Origin: an uncultured Eubacteriales bacterium
Lineage (GTDB): Bacteria; Bacillota; Clostridia; Oscillospirales; Oscillospiraceae
Direction of reading: 5' to 3'
Length of the DNA: 19,224 bases
NCBI GenBank assembly: GCA_900552015.1
Contig: URXY01000037.1
Span: forward strand, 1 to 19,224
Part shown: positions 7,108 through 14,404 of the stretch, one piece after another
Layout of the letters: each line of letters opens with the position of its first letter
Position numbering within the stretch: position 1 is the first letter of the stretch
Position numbers and translations under genes: made by a program
Notes under the pieces: model-generated
Database searches by the model: none
Seen by the model: the letters and a program-made list of their open reading frames with translations, nothing else
Told to the model about the DNA's origin: nothing

Positions 7108-8307
7108 TTAGCCGACGAGAGCAGCGGTGTCCATGGCGATCATGAGCTCCTCGTTCGTGGGGATGAGGAGGACGGTGACCTTGGAGTCGGGCGCGGAGAT
7201 GACGCGCTCTTCGCCGCGGACCTTGTTGGCGTCCTCGTCCATCTTGACGCCCATGAACTCGAGACCGGAGGCGATGGCCATGCGCTGGGAGGCGCTGTTC
7301 TCGCCGACGCCTGCGGTGAAGATGATGGCGTCCACGCCGCCCATCGCGGCGGCATACGCGCCGATGAGCTTCTTCACGCCGTAGTTGAACATATCGACGG
7401 CGAGGCCGGCGCGCTCGTTGCCCTCCTTGAAGGCCTCCTCGAGATCGCGGAAGTCGGAGCTGACGCCGCTGACGCCCATAACGCCGGACTTCTTGTTGAG
7501 GATGGTGAGCATCTCGGTGATGTCCATGCCGTACTTGTTCATCAGGTACTCGAGGATACCGGCGTCGATATCACCGGAGCGGGTACCCATGGGAAGCCCG
7601 GCAAGCGGGGTGAAGCCCATGGAGGTGTCGACGCTCTTGCCGCCGTCGATCGCGGTGACGGAGGAACCGTTGCCGAGGTGGCAGGAGATCAGCTTGAGCT
7701 GCTCGGCAGGCTTGCCGAGCATATCGGCCGCGCGCTGGGCAACATACTTGTGAGAGGTGCCGTGGAAGCCGTAGCGGCGGACCTTGTCCTTCTCATAATA
7801 CTCATAGGGAAGCGCATAGGTGTAGGCCACGGGGGGCATGGTCTGGTGGAAAGCGGTGTCGAACACGGCGACCATGGGCACGCCGGGCATGAGTTCCTGG
7901 CAGGCCTTGATGCCGATGATGTTGGCGGGGTTGTGGAGCGGGGCGAGGGGGTTGCACTCCTCGATAGCCTGCATGACCTCGTCGGTGATGACGACGGACT
8001 TGGCGAACTTTTCGCCGCCGTGGACGACGCGGTGGCCGACAGCGTCGATCTCCTTCATAGATTCGATAACGCCGTTCTTCTCGTCGACGAGGGCGTTCAG
8101 CACGGCCTGGATGGCCTCGCTGTGGGTGGGCATGGAGACGGAAGCGGCCTTGATGGCTTCCTTGCCGGGAAGCTGGGGCTTATAGGTGAACAGACCGTCG
8201 ATGCCGATGCGCTCGCACAGACCCTTCGCCAGCAGCTCGCCCGTGGTGGGGTTGAGCAACTGATACTTCAGGGAGGAAGAACCTGCGTTGATGACCAATA
8301 CGTTCAT
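7108..8307 (-). CDS. ackA: Acetate kinase
   Basis: This 399-residue cytoplasmic enzyme of the ASKHA fold transfers phosphate between acetyl phosphate and ADP, giving ATP and acetate. It shows the N-terminal signature VLVINAGSSSLKYQL (3-17), the HRVVHGGEKF block, FDTAFHQTMPP, GFHGTSHKYV, the adenosine-binding HLGNGSSV and the C-terminal FTAGVGENS. Length is standard for the family. The start at 8307 has AAGGAG 8 bases upstream; the longer frame to 8391 lacks conservation. A -10 TATAAT lies about 90 bases upstream. Phosphotransacetylase is not next to it. The gene is divergent from tmcAL, an acetate-using enzyme. It is clearly acetate kinase and not carbamate kinase, which has an unrelated fold. 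Confidence 0.97.
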   Translation of the reverse strand: MNVLVINAGSSSLKYQLLNPTTGELLAKGLCERIGIDGLFTYKPQLPGKEAIKAASVSMPTHSEAIQAVLNALVDEKNGVIESMKEIDAVGHRVVHGGEKFAKSVVITDEVMQAIEECNPLAPLHNPANIIGIKACQELMPGVPMVAVFDTAFHQTMPPVAYTYALPYEYYEKDKVRRYGFHGTSHKYVAQRAADMLGKPAEQLKLISCHLGNGSSVTAIDGGKSVDTSMGFTPLAGLPMGTRSGDIDAGILEYLMNKYGMDITEMLTILNKKSGVMGVSGVSSDFRDLEEAFKEGNERAGLAVDMFNYGVKKLIGAYAAAMGGVDAIIFTAGVGENSASQRMAIASGLEFMGVKMDEDANKVRGEERVISAPDSKVTVLLIPTNEELMIAMDTAALVG

Positions 8308-8400
8308 AAGTATACTCCTTTTTTCGAGGGCGGCTTGCAAAGCGCCCGAATTTCCGATAGAATCATGAAAAACGATCGGTGTAAAAATCATACGTCATTT

Positions 8401-8429
8401 ATTATAGCAAACTTTTTGGCAAACACAAG
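8401..8429 (-). promoter_or_regulatory. Candidate ackA promoter
   Basis: On the minus strand a perfect TATAAT (complement of 8401-8406) is preceded by TTGTGT/CTTGTG at 16-17 bases. This predicts a leader of about 90 bases ahead of the ackA start. The -10 is convincing, the -35 weak. The surrounding region 8308-8478 is AT-rich; a clear plus-strand promoter for tmcAL could not be picked. Confidence 0.5.
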
Positions 8430-8478
8430 TAAATTTAACAAAACGTAACTCTTTTGTAACCGCTTTGAGAGGACTTTT

Positions 8479-9675
8479 ATGAATGCGATTGGTATAATAT
8501 CCGAGTATAATCCCTTCCACCGCGGCCATAAATGGCAAATTGACGAACTGCGCCGGCGCTTCGGTGAAGAGAGCGCCATCGTGTGCGCGATGAGCGGCGA
8601 TTTTGTCCAGCGGGGCGACTTTGCCATCGAGCGGATGCACGCACGGGCGGAAGCGGCGGTGCGCGGCGGTGCGGACCTCGTCCTTGAGCTGCCGCTGCCA
8701 TGGGCCATTTCGTCGGCCGAGGGCTTTGCCCGCGGCGGCGTGAGCGTCCTTCACGCGACGGGCGTGGTCGATACGCTGGCCTTTGGCAGCGAATGCGGCG
8801 ACGCGGCAAAATTGCAGCGCGCGGCAAAGGCACTGCTGCGGGCGGATTTTCCCGACGCGCTGCGAGAGGAGCTTGCCAAGGGCCTGCCCTTTGCCGCAGC
8901 GCGGGAAGCGGCTGCAAAGGCGCTCATCGGCGAAGACGCCGCTGTGCTCAGAGAGCCAAACGATATCCTCGGCGTAGAATACTGTAAGGCGCTCATCCAA
9001 AGCGGCAGCACCATCGAACCGCTTGCGATCCCTCGAAAGGCCGTCGGCCACAACGAGGACGCGGCGGAGGGCTTCGCCTCGGCGAGCCACATCCGCGAAT
9101 TACTCGCGCGCGGGGAGGACGTCTCCGCGTATCTGACGGAAGAGAGCGCCGCCATTTATGCGCGCGAATGCGCGGCGGGCCGCGCACCGGTGACGATGAA
9201 AAACGTGGAGCGAGCGATCTTGTCGAAATTCCGCGCGATGTGCGAAGAGGACTTTGCCCGCTATGACAGCGGAAACGAGGGACTCTACCGCCGGTTTTAT
9301 GACGCGGCGCGCACAGCGGCGTCCGTCGACGAGCTGCTTTCCGCGGTGAAGACGAAGCGCTACGCCTACGCGCGGCTGCGGCGGATGCTGCTCGCGGCGT
9401 ATCTCGGCGTGACGGCGGAGGATATGCCGCCGCGTGTGCCGTACCTCAGGGCGCTGGCGTTCAACGAACGCGGGCGCGCGGTGCTGAGGGAAATGAAGAA
9501 GGCGGCGTGCGCGCCGGTGCTCATTAAGAGCGCCGATGTGCGCGCGCTGGGTGAGGATGCGCGGCGGCTCTTTGCATTGACCGCACGCGCGGAGGACCAG
9601 TATGTCCTTGCGTACCCCGCGCTGCCGGAGGCGCGCGGCGGGAGCGCGTGGACGGAGGGACCTGTGATCGTGTGA
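8479..9675 (+). CDS. tmcAL: tRNA(Met) cytidine acetate ligase
   Basis: This 398-residue protein of the TmcAL (formerly YlbM, nucleotidyltransferase-like) family makes N4-acetylcytidine at the wobble base of elongator tRNA-Met from acetate and ATP through acetyl-adenylate. The N-terminus shows the nucleotidylyltransferase fold: GIISEYNPFHRGHKWQI (4-20, HxGH-like), AMSGDFVQRG (37-46) and ADLVLELPLPWAISSAEGFA (65-84). The later GVEYCKAL and SASHIRELL blocks are also family features. Length agrees with the family. GAGAGGA precedes the ATG at 8479. It stands divergent from ackA, which makes or consumes acetate, and is followed 35 bases later by a lipoprotein gene that could be cotranscribed. Confidence 0.95.
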   Translation: MNAIGIISEYNPFHRGHKWQIDELRRRFGEESAIVCAMSGDFVQRGDFAIERMHARAEAAVRGGADLVLELPLPWAISSAEGFARGGVSVLHATGVVDTLAFGSECGDAAKLQRAAKALLRADFPDALREELAKGLPFAAAREAAAKALIGEDAAVLREPNDILGVEYCKALIQSGSTIEPLAIPRKAVGHNEDAAEGFASASHIRELLARGEDVSAYLTEESAAIYARECAAGRAPVTMKNVERAILSKFRAMCEEDFARYDSGNEGLYRRFYDAARTAASVDELLSAVKTKRYAYARLRRMLLAAYLGVTAEDMPPRVPYLRALAFNERGRAVLREMKKAACAPVLIKSADVRALGEDARRLFALTARAEDQYVLAYPALPEARGGSAWTEGPVIV

Positions 9676-9710
9676 GCGAAGGTCCAAGCCCCCCTGGAAA
9701 GGAGATCACG

Positions 9711-11069
9711 ATGAAAAAATGGATGGCGATGCCGCTCGGCTTTGTGCTGGCGCTGAACCTGACCGCCTGCGGCGCGGGAACACCTGGCGGGGCGGAGGAC
9801 AGCACACCGACGCAGGCGGACGCACTGCACTTTGAGGCCGCGACGCAAGTTTACGAAAACGAATACAAGGCTGACGACGGCACGGTGCTTTTGGCGGAGC
9901 GCTACGAGCTGCCGGTGCTCGAGCTACGCACAGAGGACGGCGAGCTCTACACGCTGGCCGAAAACGTGACGGCGAACGGTGGCGCGGGTATTCCCGCACA
10001 GGTCACGGCGCAGAACGCCTTCAACACAGAGATGAACAACGTGCTCGCGGGTCTTGAGTCCGAGGCGGCGCAGATGGCCACCGAGGCGAAGGAACTCTAC
10101 GCGGAAAACGACACGTCGGTCTTTTTGGGCAGTTACTGGGCGAGCGAACTCGGTCTGACGCAGACCTATATGACTGACGGGAAGTTTCTGAGCGTCGCGG
10201 CAGAGCATTACACTTACTACGGCGGCGTGCATCCGAATTTCGTCACCCGCGCGTGGAACTTTGACCTGACGACGGGCGAATTCCTGACGCTGGATGCACT
10301 CGCCTCGGAGGAGGGCGATTTGCAGGGAAACTCGCTGCAGGAGAACATTTACTGGAACATTCTCAGCCAGATCGATCAAAAAAATCTCAGCGGGGAGTAT
10401 TTTGACGACTACGATTCCTATTTGCAGGACTTCCCCTCGCTTGCGACGCTGAACTTTACGGAAGACGGTCTGACGGTCACGTTCGACCAGTACGTTATCG
10501 CGCCGTATGCGGCGGGGCCGCAGGTGTTCGAGGTGCCGTATGATGCTTTCTACAGCGCGCTCAGCGAGCACGCAAAGGAAATATTAGACGTGTCGCAGGA
10601 GCGGCTCGTGCTGTCGGATCTCGACACGGCGGCAACGCTGTGGTCGTGGCTCTTTATGACAACGCCGCCGACCGGTGATACGCCGGACAAGGCGGAGATC
10701 AACGGGTATACCTACTACAGTGCGGACATCCCCGGCGTTTCGACACTGGAGGATATGCAGGAGCTGATGTACCGTTATTTCGATAGAGCGCTGGCCGACG
10801 AGTGGCTTGAAGAGTCCGAGCGCTACGCTGAGGTGGATGGCAGGCTCTATGTGCTCGATGCCGACCGAGGCAGCAACGACTCCATCATTGATGATGTGCG
10901 CAGCGTGACATTGGACGGTGAGGGCGGTATTGTGACGCAGACCGTTACCTACGGCGAATGGAACGAGGTGTCGCAGAGCCAGGTCCCAAACGGGGAAGAG
11001 ACCTTTGAATATCCCTTTATCCTTATCGACGGCCACGCGGTATTCTCCGCATTCCCGTATCCGTACTGA
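9711..11069 (+). CDS. RsiV-like lipoprotein (DUF4163/DUF3298 type)
   Basis: This 452-residue predicted lipoprotein has a signal peptide in residues 1-19 and lipobox LTAC with Cys20. Residues 40-135 resemble the DUF4163 part (YENEY...AERYELPVLE, then a helix NAFNTEMNNVL). Residues about 165-285 resemble the DUF3298 part, with YTYYGGVHPN (167-176), DLTTGEFLTLD, FTEDGLTVTF and IAPYAAGPQVFEVPYDAF. This pair is the extracytoplasmic module of anti-sigma factor RsiV, a lysozyme sensor, and of deacetylase PdaC. Here there is no cytoplasmic anti-sigma part, no catalytic domain and no sigma factor nearby. Residues 310-452 form an extra acidic domain, possibly IseA-like, which I cannot name with certainty. 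Start chosen from GGAAAGGAG at 9698-9705; the frame from 9648 overlaps tmcAL and lacks a site. Confidence 0.8.
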   Translation: MKKWMAMPLGFVLALNLTACGAGTPGGAEDSTPTQADALHFEAATQVYENEYKADDGTVLLAERYELPVLELRTEDGELYTLAENVTANGGAGIPAQVTAQNAFNTEMNNVLAGLESEAAQMATEAKELYAENDTSVFLGSYWASELGLTQTYMTDGKFLSVAAEHYTYYGGVHPNFVTRAWNFDLTTGEFLTLDALASEEGDLQGNSLQENIYWNILSQIDQKNLSGEYFDDYDSYLQDFPSLATLNFTEDGLTVTFDQYVIAPYAAGPQVFEVPYDAFYSALSEHAKEILDVSQERLVLSDLDTAATLWSWLFMTTPPTGDTPDKAEINGYTYYSADIPGVSTLEDMQELMYRYFDRALADEWLEESERYAEVDGRLYVLDADRGSNDSIIDDVRSVTLDGEGGIVTQTVTYGEWNEVSQSQVPNGEETFEYPFILIDGHAVFSAFPYPY

Positions 11070-11164
11070 GAAAAATAGACGGGAGGAGAGTCCGATGGCG
11101 TAAAGAGCGCGGCAGTGCCGCAGAAGCGATCATAATAGGACTACTTTTGCGGAGGATGAGAGAA

Positions 11165-11770
11165 ATGAAGAGAGTAAAAATTTTTCTGTTGCTTTTTACG
11201 ATGTGCTGCACGCTGACCGCCTGCGGCACAAAGCCTGTGGAAGACGTGACGCAGCTGGATGATGAAACGCCGGCGGTGGACGTTGACTGGTTCAACACGG
11301 AATTTTTCAACATGGGCAGCGGCGTGTGCATGACCAACATGATGCTCAGCAGCTATTACGATACTGCCGCGGATATTGACCTCTATGAGCTCTTCTACAA
11401 TGGCCCAACGGGAATACAGGAAGAGGTCACTGAGGCGGAACAGACAGCGATCGGCCCGGTGGCGTTTGAGCATTATCCTATCAAGACGCAAAGAACGGAG
11501 ATGGATGACTTCTTGCAGAAATATGCGGGCGTGACGCTGGATGAGACGAACAAAAAGGATCTCGACCAGTTCATCTATCTCGAGGAGTACGACGCCTATT
11601 ATCTGCTCCACGGCGATACGAATTTCCAGCGCTGCACGGTCACCTCGCTCGAGCAAAACGAGGACGGGACTATCGCGCTCACCTATGAGCAGGAGAGCGG
11701 TGAAAAGGGGATCGTCACGCTGAAGGGCAGCAAAGGCAGCTACCAGTTCATATCGAACAAGGAAGCGTAA
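11165..11770 (+). CDS. Small lipoprotein of unknown function
   Basis: This 201-residue predicted lipoprotein has signal residues 1-19 and lipobox LTAC with Cys20, the same lipobox as the preceding gene. The mature part is acidic, rich in Asp, Glu and Tyr, with no membrane segment and no motif I recognise. The C-terminal 70 residues (LHGDTNFQRCTVTSLEQNEDG onward) read as a short beta-rich domain. GGAGG sits 9 bases before the ATG at 11165; ATGs at 11147 and 11156 are badly spaced. It lies 95 bases after the RsiV-like gene and ends right before a strong terminator, so the two are probably one unit acting at the outer membrane face. Function unknown. Confidence 0.75.
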   Translation: MKRVKIFLLLFTMCCTLTACGTKPVEDVTQLDDETPAVDVDWFNTEFFNMGSGVCMTNMMLSSYYDTAADIDLYELFYNGPTGIQEEVTEAEQTAIGPVAFEHYPIKTQRTEMDDFLQKYAGVTLDETNKKDLDQFIYLEEYDAYYLLHGDTNFQRCTVTSLEQNEDGTIALTYEQESGEKGIVTLKGSKGSYQFISNKEA

Positions 11771-11776
11771 CAAGAA

Positions 11777-11808
11777 AAATGCTGGCTCGTGAGAGCCAGC
11801 ATTTTTTT
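11777..11808. terminator. Strong terminator, bidirectional
   Basis: AAATGCTGGCTC (11777-11788) pairs perfectly with GAGCCAGCATTT (11793-11804) around GTGA. It is followed by a T run to 11808 and preceded by an A run, so it serves both the lipoprotein unit and the convergent TIM-barrel gene. Confidence 0.93.
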
Positions 11809-11817
11809 GTATGTAGC

Positions 11818-12498
11818 TTACCGGTAGCGTTCGCGGTGGGCAGCCATGATATCGGCCAGCAGTACGCCGTTGTCAGGCGGTGTGTAGGTGATGGCGTTTG
11901 CGCCCGCGGCGATGGTCTTGCGGATGGTCTCATCCTTCGGGCCGCCGGTCGCGATGATGGGGATCTCGGGATGGCGCTCGCGGAGCGCGGCGACGAGCTG
12001 CGGCGTTTCCGCCGCGGCGGAGACGTTCAGAATGTCGACGCCCGCGGCGATGCGCGCCTCGGTGTCCTGCGTGGCGGAGACGATGGTCGCAACGACGGGA
12101 ATATCGATGTGCGCCTTGATATCGCGCAGGATATCGGCGGAGACAGGGGCGTTGAGCACGACGCCGTAAGCGCCGCAGTGCTCAGCCTCCATCGCCTGGG
12201 CGACGGAGCGCGCGCCGGACGTGAAGCCGCCGCCGACGCCGCAGAACACGGGCGTATCCGCCACGCTGATGATGGCGCGCACGATGCGCGGCTGGGGCGT
12301 GAAGGGATAGACGGCGATGACCGCGTCGGCATTGCAGCTTGCAATGGTGGCGACATCGGTGGAGAAGATGAAGGACCTGATGGTTCGGCCGAAGATGCGG
12401 ATGCCGCTGCACTCGTTGATGCACTCGGGCACCAGCAGCATATGATTGCGGAGCTTTCCGCTGTAGCTCGGCGTGGGCGTTGGGGTAAAATCGCTCAT
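11818..12498 (-). CDS. TIM-barrel protein of unknown function
   Basis: This 226-residue protein shows repeated beta-strand/alpha-helix units typical of a TIM barrel: ADAVIAVYPFTPQP, TPVFCGVGGGFTSG, AYGVVLNAPVSADI, IPVVATIVSATQD, VDILNVSAAAETP, IPIIATGGPKDETI and ANAITYTPP. The late ATGGP block and the following GANAITY strand look like the phosphate-binding end of ribulose-phosphate-binding barrels such as NanE or ThiE. Proteins very like this are common in Clostridia, often labelled only hydrolase. The conserved segment PECINECSGIRIFG (24-37) near the N-terminus carries two cysteines. AAGGAAGG upstream supports the start. It is the last gene of a probable three-gene unit, 56 bases after the HD-domain gene. 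Substrate and reaction cannot be read from the sequence. Confidence 0.8.
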   Translation of the reverse strand: MSDFTPTPTPSYSGKLRNHMLLVPECINECSGIRIFGRTIRSFIFSTDVATIASCNADAVIAVYPFTPQPRIVRAIISVADTPVFCGVGGGFTSGARSVAQAMEAEHCGAYGVVLNAPVSADILRDIKAHIDIPVVATIVSATQDTEARIAAGVDILNVSAAAETPQLVAALRERHPEIPIIATGGPKDETIRKTIAAGANAITYTPPDNGVLLADIMAAHRERYR

Positions 12499-12554
12499 GA
12501 AAGCACCTTCCTTTCCGCGGGTATGGTTGACCGGTATGAGATCATGCGCGCGCT

Positions 12555-13118
12555 TCAGTCCACATGACTGCTCGCGCGCATGGCGAGGATCGTCTGCTCG
12601 ATGAGAGTATCGAGGTCCCAGCCGAGCATTTCTGTGCCGCGCTCGATGACTTCGCGAGAGCAGCCAGCGGCGAACTTTTTATCTTTATACTTCTTCTTGA
12701 CGGACTTGACCTCGAGATCGCTGACGCTCTTGCTCGGGCGCATGAGCGCGGCCGCGCCGATGAGGCCCGTGAGCTCGTCGGTAGCGAAAAGGACCTTTTC
12801 CATCTCGTGCTGCGGCTCGGGCAGGTTATCGAAGTGCAGGCCGTAGCCATGGCTCGCGGTGGCGCGGATGAGGCGCTCGTCGAGACCCGCTTCGCGCATA
12901 ATCTCCTGTGACTTGATGCAGTGCTGATCGGGATACATCTCAAAGTCGAGGTCGTGGAGAAGACCGACGATCTCCCAGAAATCCGCTTCATCGCCGTAGC
13001 CGAGCTGTTCTGCGTACCAGCGCATGACGTCGGCAACGGTGTTTGCGTGCTTTAAGTGGAACTCGCCTTTGTTGTAGCGCGTGAGAAGCTCCCACGCCTG
13101 GTCCTTGGTATACGCCAT
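12555..13118 (-). CDS. HD-domain protein (predicted phosphohydrolase)
   Basis: This 187-residue soluble protein has HD-superfamily metal-binding residues: His24 in HLKHANTVADVM, His55-Asp56 in GLLHDLDFEMYPDQH, and further His residues in TASHGYGLHF (about 82-91). The central part VLFATDELTGLIGAAALMRP is the usual later helix with its Asp. The family hydrolyses nucleotides or phosphate esters in the cytoplasm; short proteins of this type are conserved in Clostridia without a firm substrate. The start at 13118 follows AGGGAGGG by 10 bases; the longer frame to 13223 overlaps the previous gene. It lies 23 bases after the rhomboid-like gene on the same strand, so cotranscription is likely. Confidence 0.88.
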   Translation of the reverse strand: MAYTKDQAWELLTRYNKGEFHLKHANTVADVMRWYAEQLGYGDEADFWEIVGLLHDLDFEMYPDQHCIKSQEIMREAGLDERLIRATASHGYGLHFDNLPEPQHEMEKVLFATDELTGLIGAAALMRPSKSVSDLEVKSVKKKYKDKKFAAGCSREVIERGTEMLGWDLDTLIEQTILAMRASSHVD

Positions 13119-13141
13119 AAAAAGTGTTCCCTCCCTTTGAC

Positions 13142-14020
13142 TTATGGCTGTTCGTCCGTAAAGTGAACATGATTGAAGATGTGATCCGAGCAGAAGCAGT
13201 GATACCCCGCGCACTTGCTGCAATAGCGGAACTGCAGCTCAGGATTCGTCACATCGGTGCGACCGCACACGGCGCACTTGTGGCGGAAGCCCTGCGTCTG
13301 CTGCTCGTACTGCTCCTGACGCTGCTGGGCGCGCACGGTGTTGTGGAAGTGCGTGGCCTGCTTGCTCTGATGGTGCTCGAGCTTGAAAAATCGTGTGAGC
13401 TCAGGCCAGAAGAAGATGACGAAGTTCAAAAGCGCCACGACGGGCAGGATGGCATAATAGCCGACGCCTGCGGAAATGTAGCGGAAAATGTCAAAGAAGA
13501 AGTAGAACACGTCAATATAGGCGAGCCACTTCATGCGGATGGGGAAGATGAAAAACAGCAGCACCTGCGCGTCGGGGTAGAGGAGCGCGAAGGCCATGAA
13601 CATCGCGAAGTTGACATAGTTCGCGCCGTAAACGGGAATGCTGTAGCCCGTGATGAGGCTGACGATGCTCGCGCCGAGGACGGTGAGCAGCATGCCGCTC
13701 AGGTAATACGTCGTAAACTTGGCTGTGCCCCACTGCCGCTCGAGCGTCGAGCCGATCCAGTAGTAGAAATAGCAGGTGATGAGAAGATAGAACGGACTCG
13801 TGCTCTCAGGGATGAGGACAAAGGTGATGAGCCGCCACACCTGCCCGTGGAGCAGGCCTGAGAGCGTATAGGAAAAGAAACTTAAAAAGTTGCCGCTCGA
13901 GAAGTTGGACAAAAGTCCCAGCACCACGTTGCCGATGACGACATAGAGCATCAGGTTGGGGATGCCAAAATTCGGGTGCAGGATACAGAAGCGGTCGATC
14001 GCGCGGTTGAGCTTGTTCAA
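13142..14020 (-). CDS. Rhomboid-fold membrane protein lacking catalytic residues, with Cys/His tail
   Basis: This 292-residue protein (from the TTG start) has six or more hydrophobic segments between residues 23 and 206. The L1-loop WR motif (62-63, GQVWRLITFVLIP) and LERQWGTAKF (93-102) are rhomboid hallmarks. The nucleophile motif GxSG is replaced by GANY (132-135), and the later helix where the catalytic His should be reads ISAGVGYYAIL, without His. It is thus probably a pseudoprotease. The cytoplasmic tail has C249xxC252, C267xxC270, C275, C277 and H280, a likely zinc-ribbon-type double site. TTG at 14020 is preferred because GAGGT lies 8 bases upstream; GTG at 14035 has none. It heads the unit with the HD and TIM-barrel genes. 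Function unknown; a chaperone or trafficking role is only inference. Confidence 0.82.
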   Translation of the reverse strand: MNKLNRAIDRFCILHPNFGIPNLMLYVVIGNVVLGLLSNFSSGNFLSFFSYTLSGLLHGQVWRLITFVLIPESTSPFYLLITCYFYYWIGSTLERQWGTAKFTTYYLSGMLLTVLGASIVSLITGYSIPVYGANYVNFAMFMAFALLYPDAQVLLFFIFPIRMKWLAYIDVFYFFFDIFRYISAGVGYYAILPVVALLNFVIFFWPELTRFFKLEHHQSKQATHFHNTVRAQQRQEQYEQQTQGFRHKCAVCGRTDVTNPELQFRYCSKCAGYHCFCSDHIFNHVHFTDEQP

Positions 14021-14144
14021 GACGGAATACCTCACTTAGTTCACAAATAATCGAATTCAATAGTTTCAAACATTATGACACAAAGCGAGGGAAAAGTCAT
14101 CAATAAACTTTGAACAAATGGCCATAACAAAACGGAATGAAGCG
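14021..14144 (-). other. AT-rich intergenic region upstream of the rhomboid-like gene
   Basis: This stretch has no gene. On the minus strand a TGTCATAAT extended -10-like element (around 14072-14080) lies about 55 bases ahead of the TTG start; the nearest -35-like TTGATG is 20 bases off, so the promoter is only plausible. It is notably AT-rich relative to the surrounding genes. Confidence 0.3.
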
Positions 14145-14183
14145 TAAGAATGCGGAAAGAAACGAATTCTTTCCGCATTCTTA
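14145..14183 (-). terminator. Hairpin after the SPFH-RHH unit
   Basis: A perfect 15-bp stem (14145-14159 with 14169-14183) with a 9-base loop lies 8 bases past the stop of the RHH gene. The T run expected on the minus strand is weak (TTCTTACGC), so it may act as a 3' stabiliser as much as a terminator. It insulates the SPFH-RHH unit from the rhomboid-like gene. Confidence 0.7.
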
Positions 14184-14191
14184 ACACTTGT

Positions 14192-14395
14192 TCACTTGAG
14201 ATCGAGCTCGGGCGGGACGTCGATCTCCTCGCCGACATACTTGCCGTTCTTTTTCCGCTGGCGCACACATTCGGTGAGCAGATATTCGATCTGGCCGTTG
14301 ACCGAGCGGAAGTCATCCTCCGCCCAGGCGGCGATGGCGGCGTAGAGCTTAGGCGAAAGGCGCAGGGGGACCTGCTTTTTGGCGTTGTCGTTCAT
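14192..14395 (-). CDS. Ribbon-helix-helix (Arc-type) DNA-binding protein
   Basis: This 67-residue protein has the ribbon-helix-helix plan: strand KQVPLRLS (7-14), helix PKLYAAIAAWAEDD (15-28), and helix RSVNGQIEYLLTECVRQ (30-46), with the RSxNxQIEYLL pattern of Arc/MetJ-like repressors. A short acidic tail follows. Such proteins act as dimers in operator binding. The gene begins 9 bases after the SPFH stop with an AAAGGG site, so it is the second gene of a two-gene operon. A perfect palindrome beside the operon promoter is a candidate binding site and would make it an autoregulator; that is inference. Antitoxin is the other usual role, but no toxin-like gene is adjacent. Confidence 0.85.
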   Translation of the reverse strand: MNDNAKKQVPLRLSPKLYAAIAAWAEDDFRSVNGQIEYLLTECVRQRKKNGKYVGEEIDVPPELDLK

Positions 14396-14404
14396 GGCGG
14401 CCCT

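Noticed and set aside
7108..8307. The missing carbamate kinase of the agmatine operon
   Set aside because: All motifs are those of acetate kinase, which has a different fold; it is also on the other strand and four genes away.
7093..8448. Long plus-strand open frame of 451 codons opposite acetate kinase
   Set aside because: It is the antisense shadow of ackA, full of repeated Gly/Asp/His/Val typical of a GC-rich mirror frame, with no conserved domain.
14192..14395. Toxin-antitoxin module
   Set aside because: The RHH protein is antitoxin-like, but the adjacent gene encodes a 337-residue SPFH membrane protein and no small toxin gene is seen on either side.
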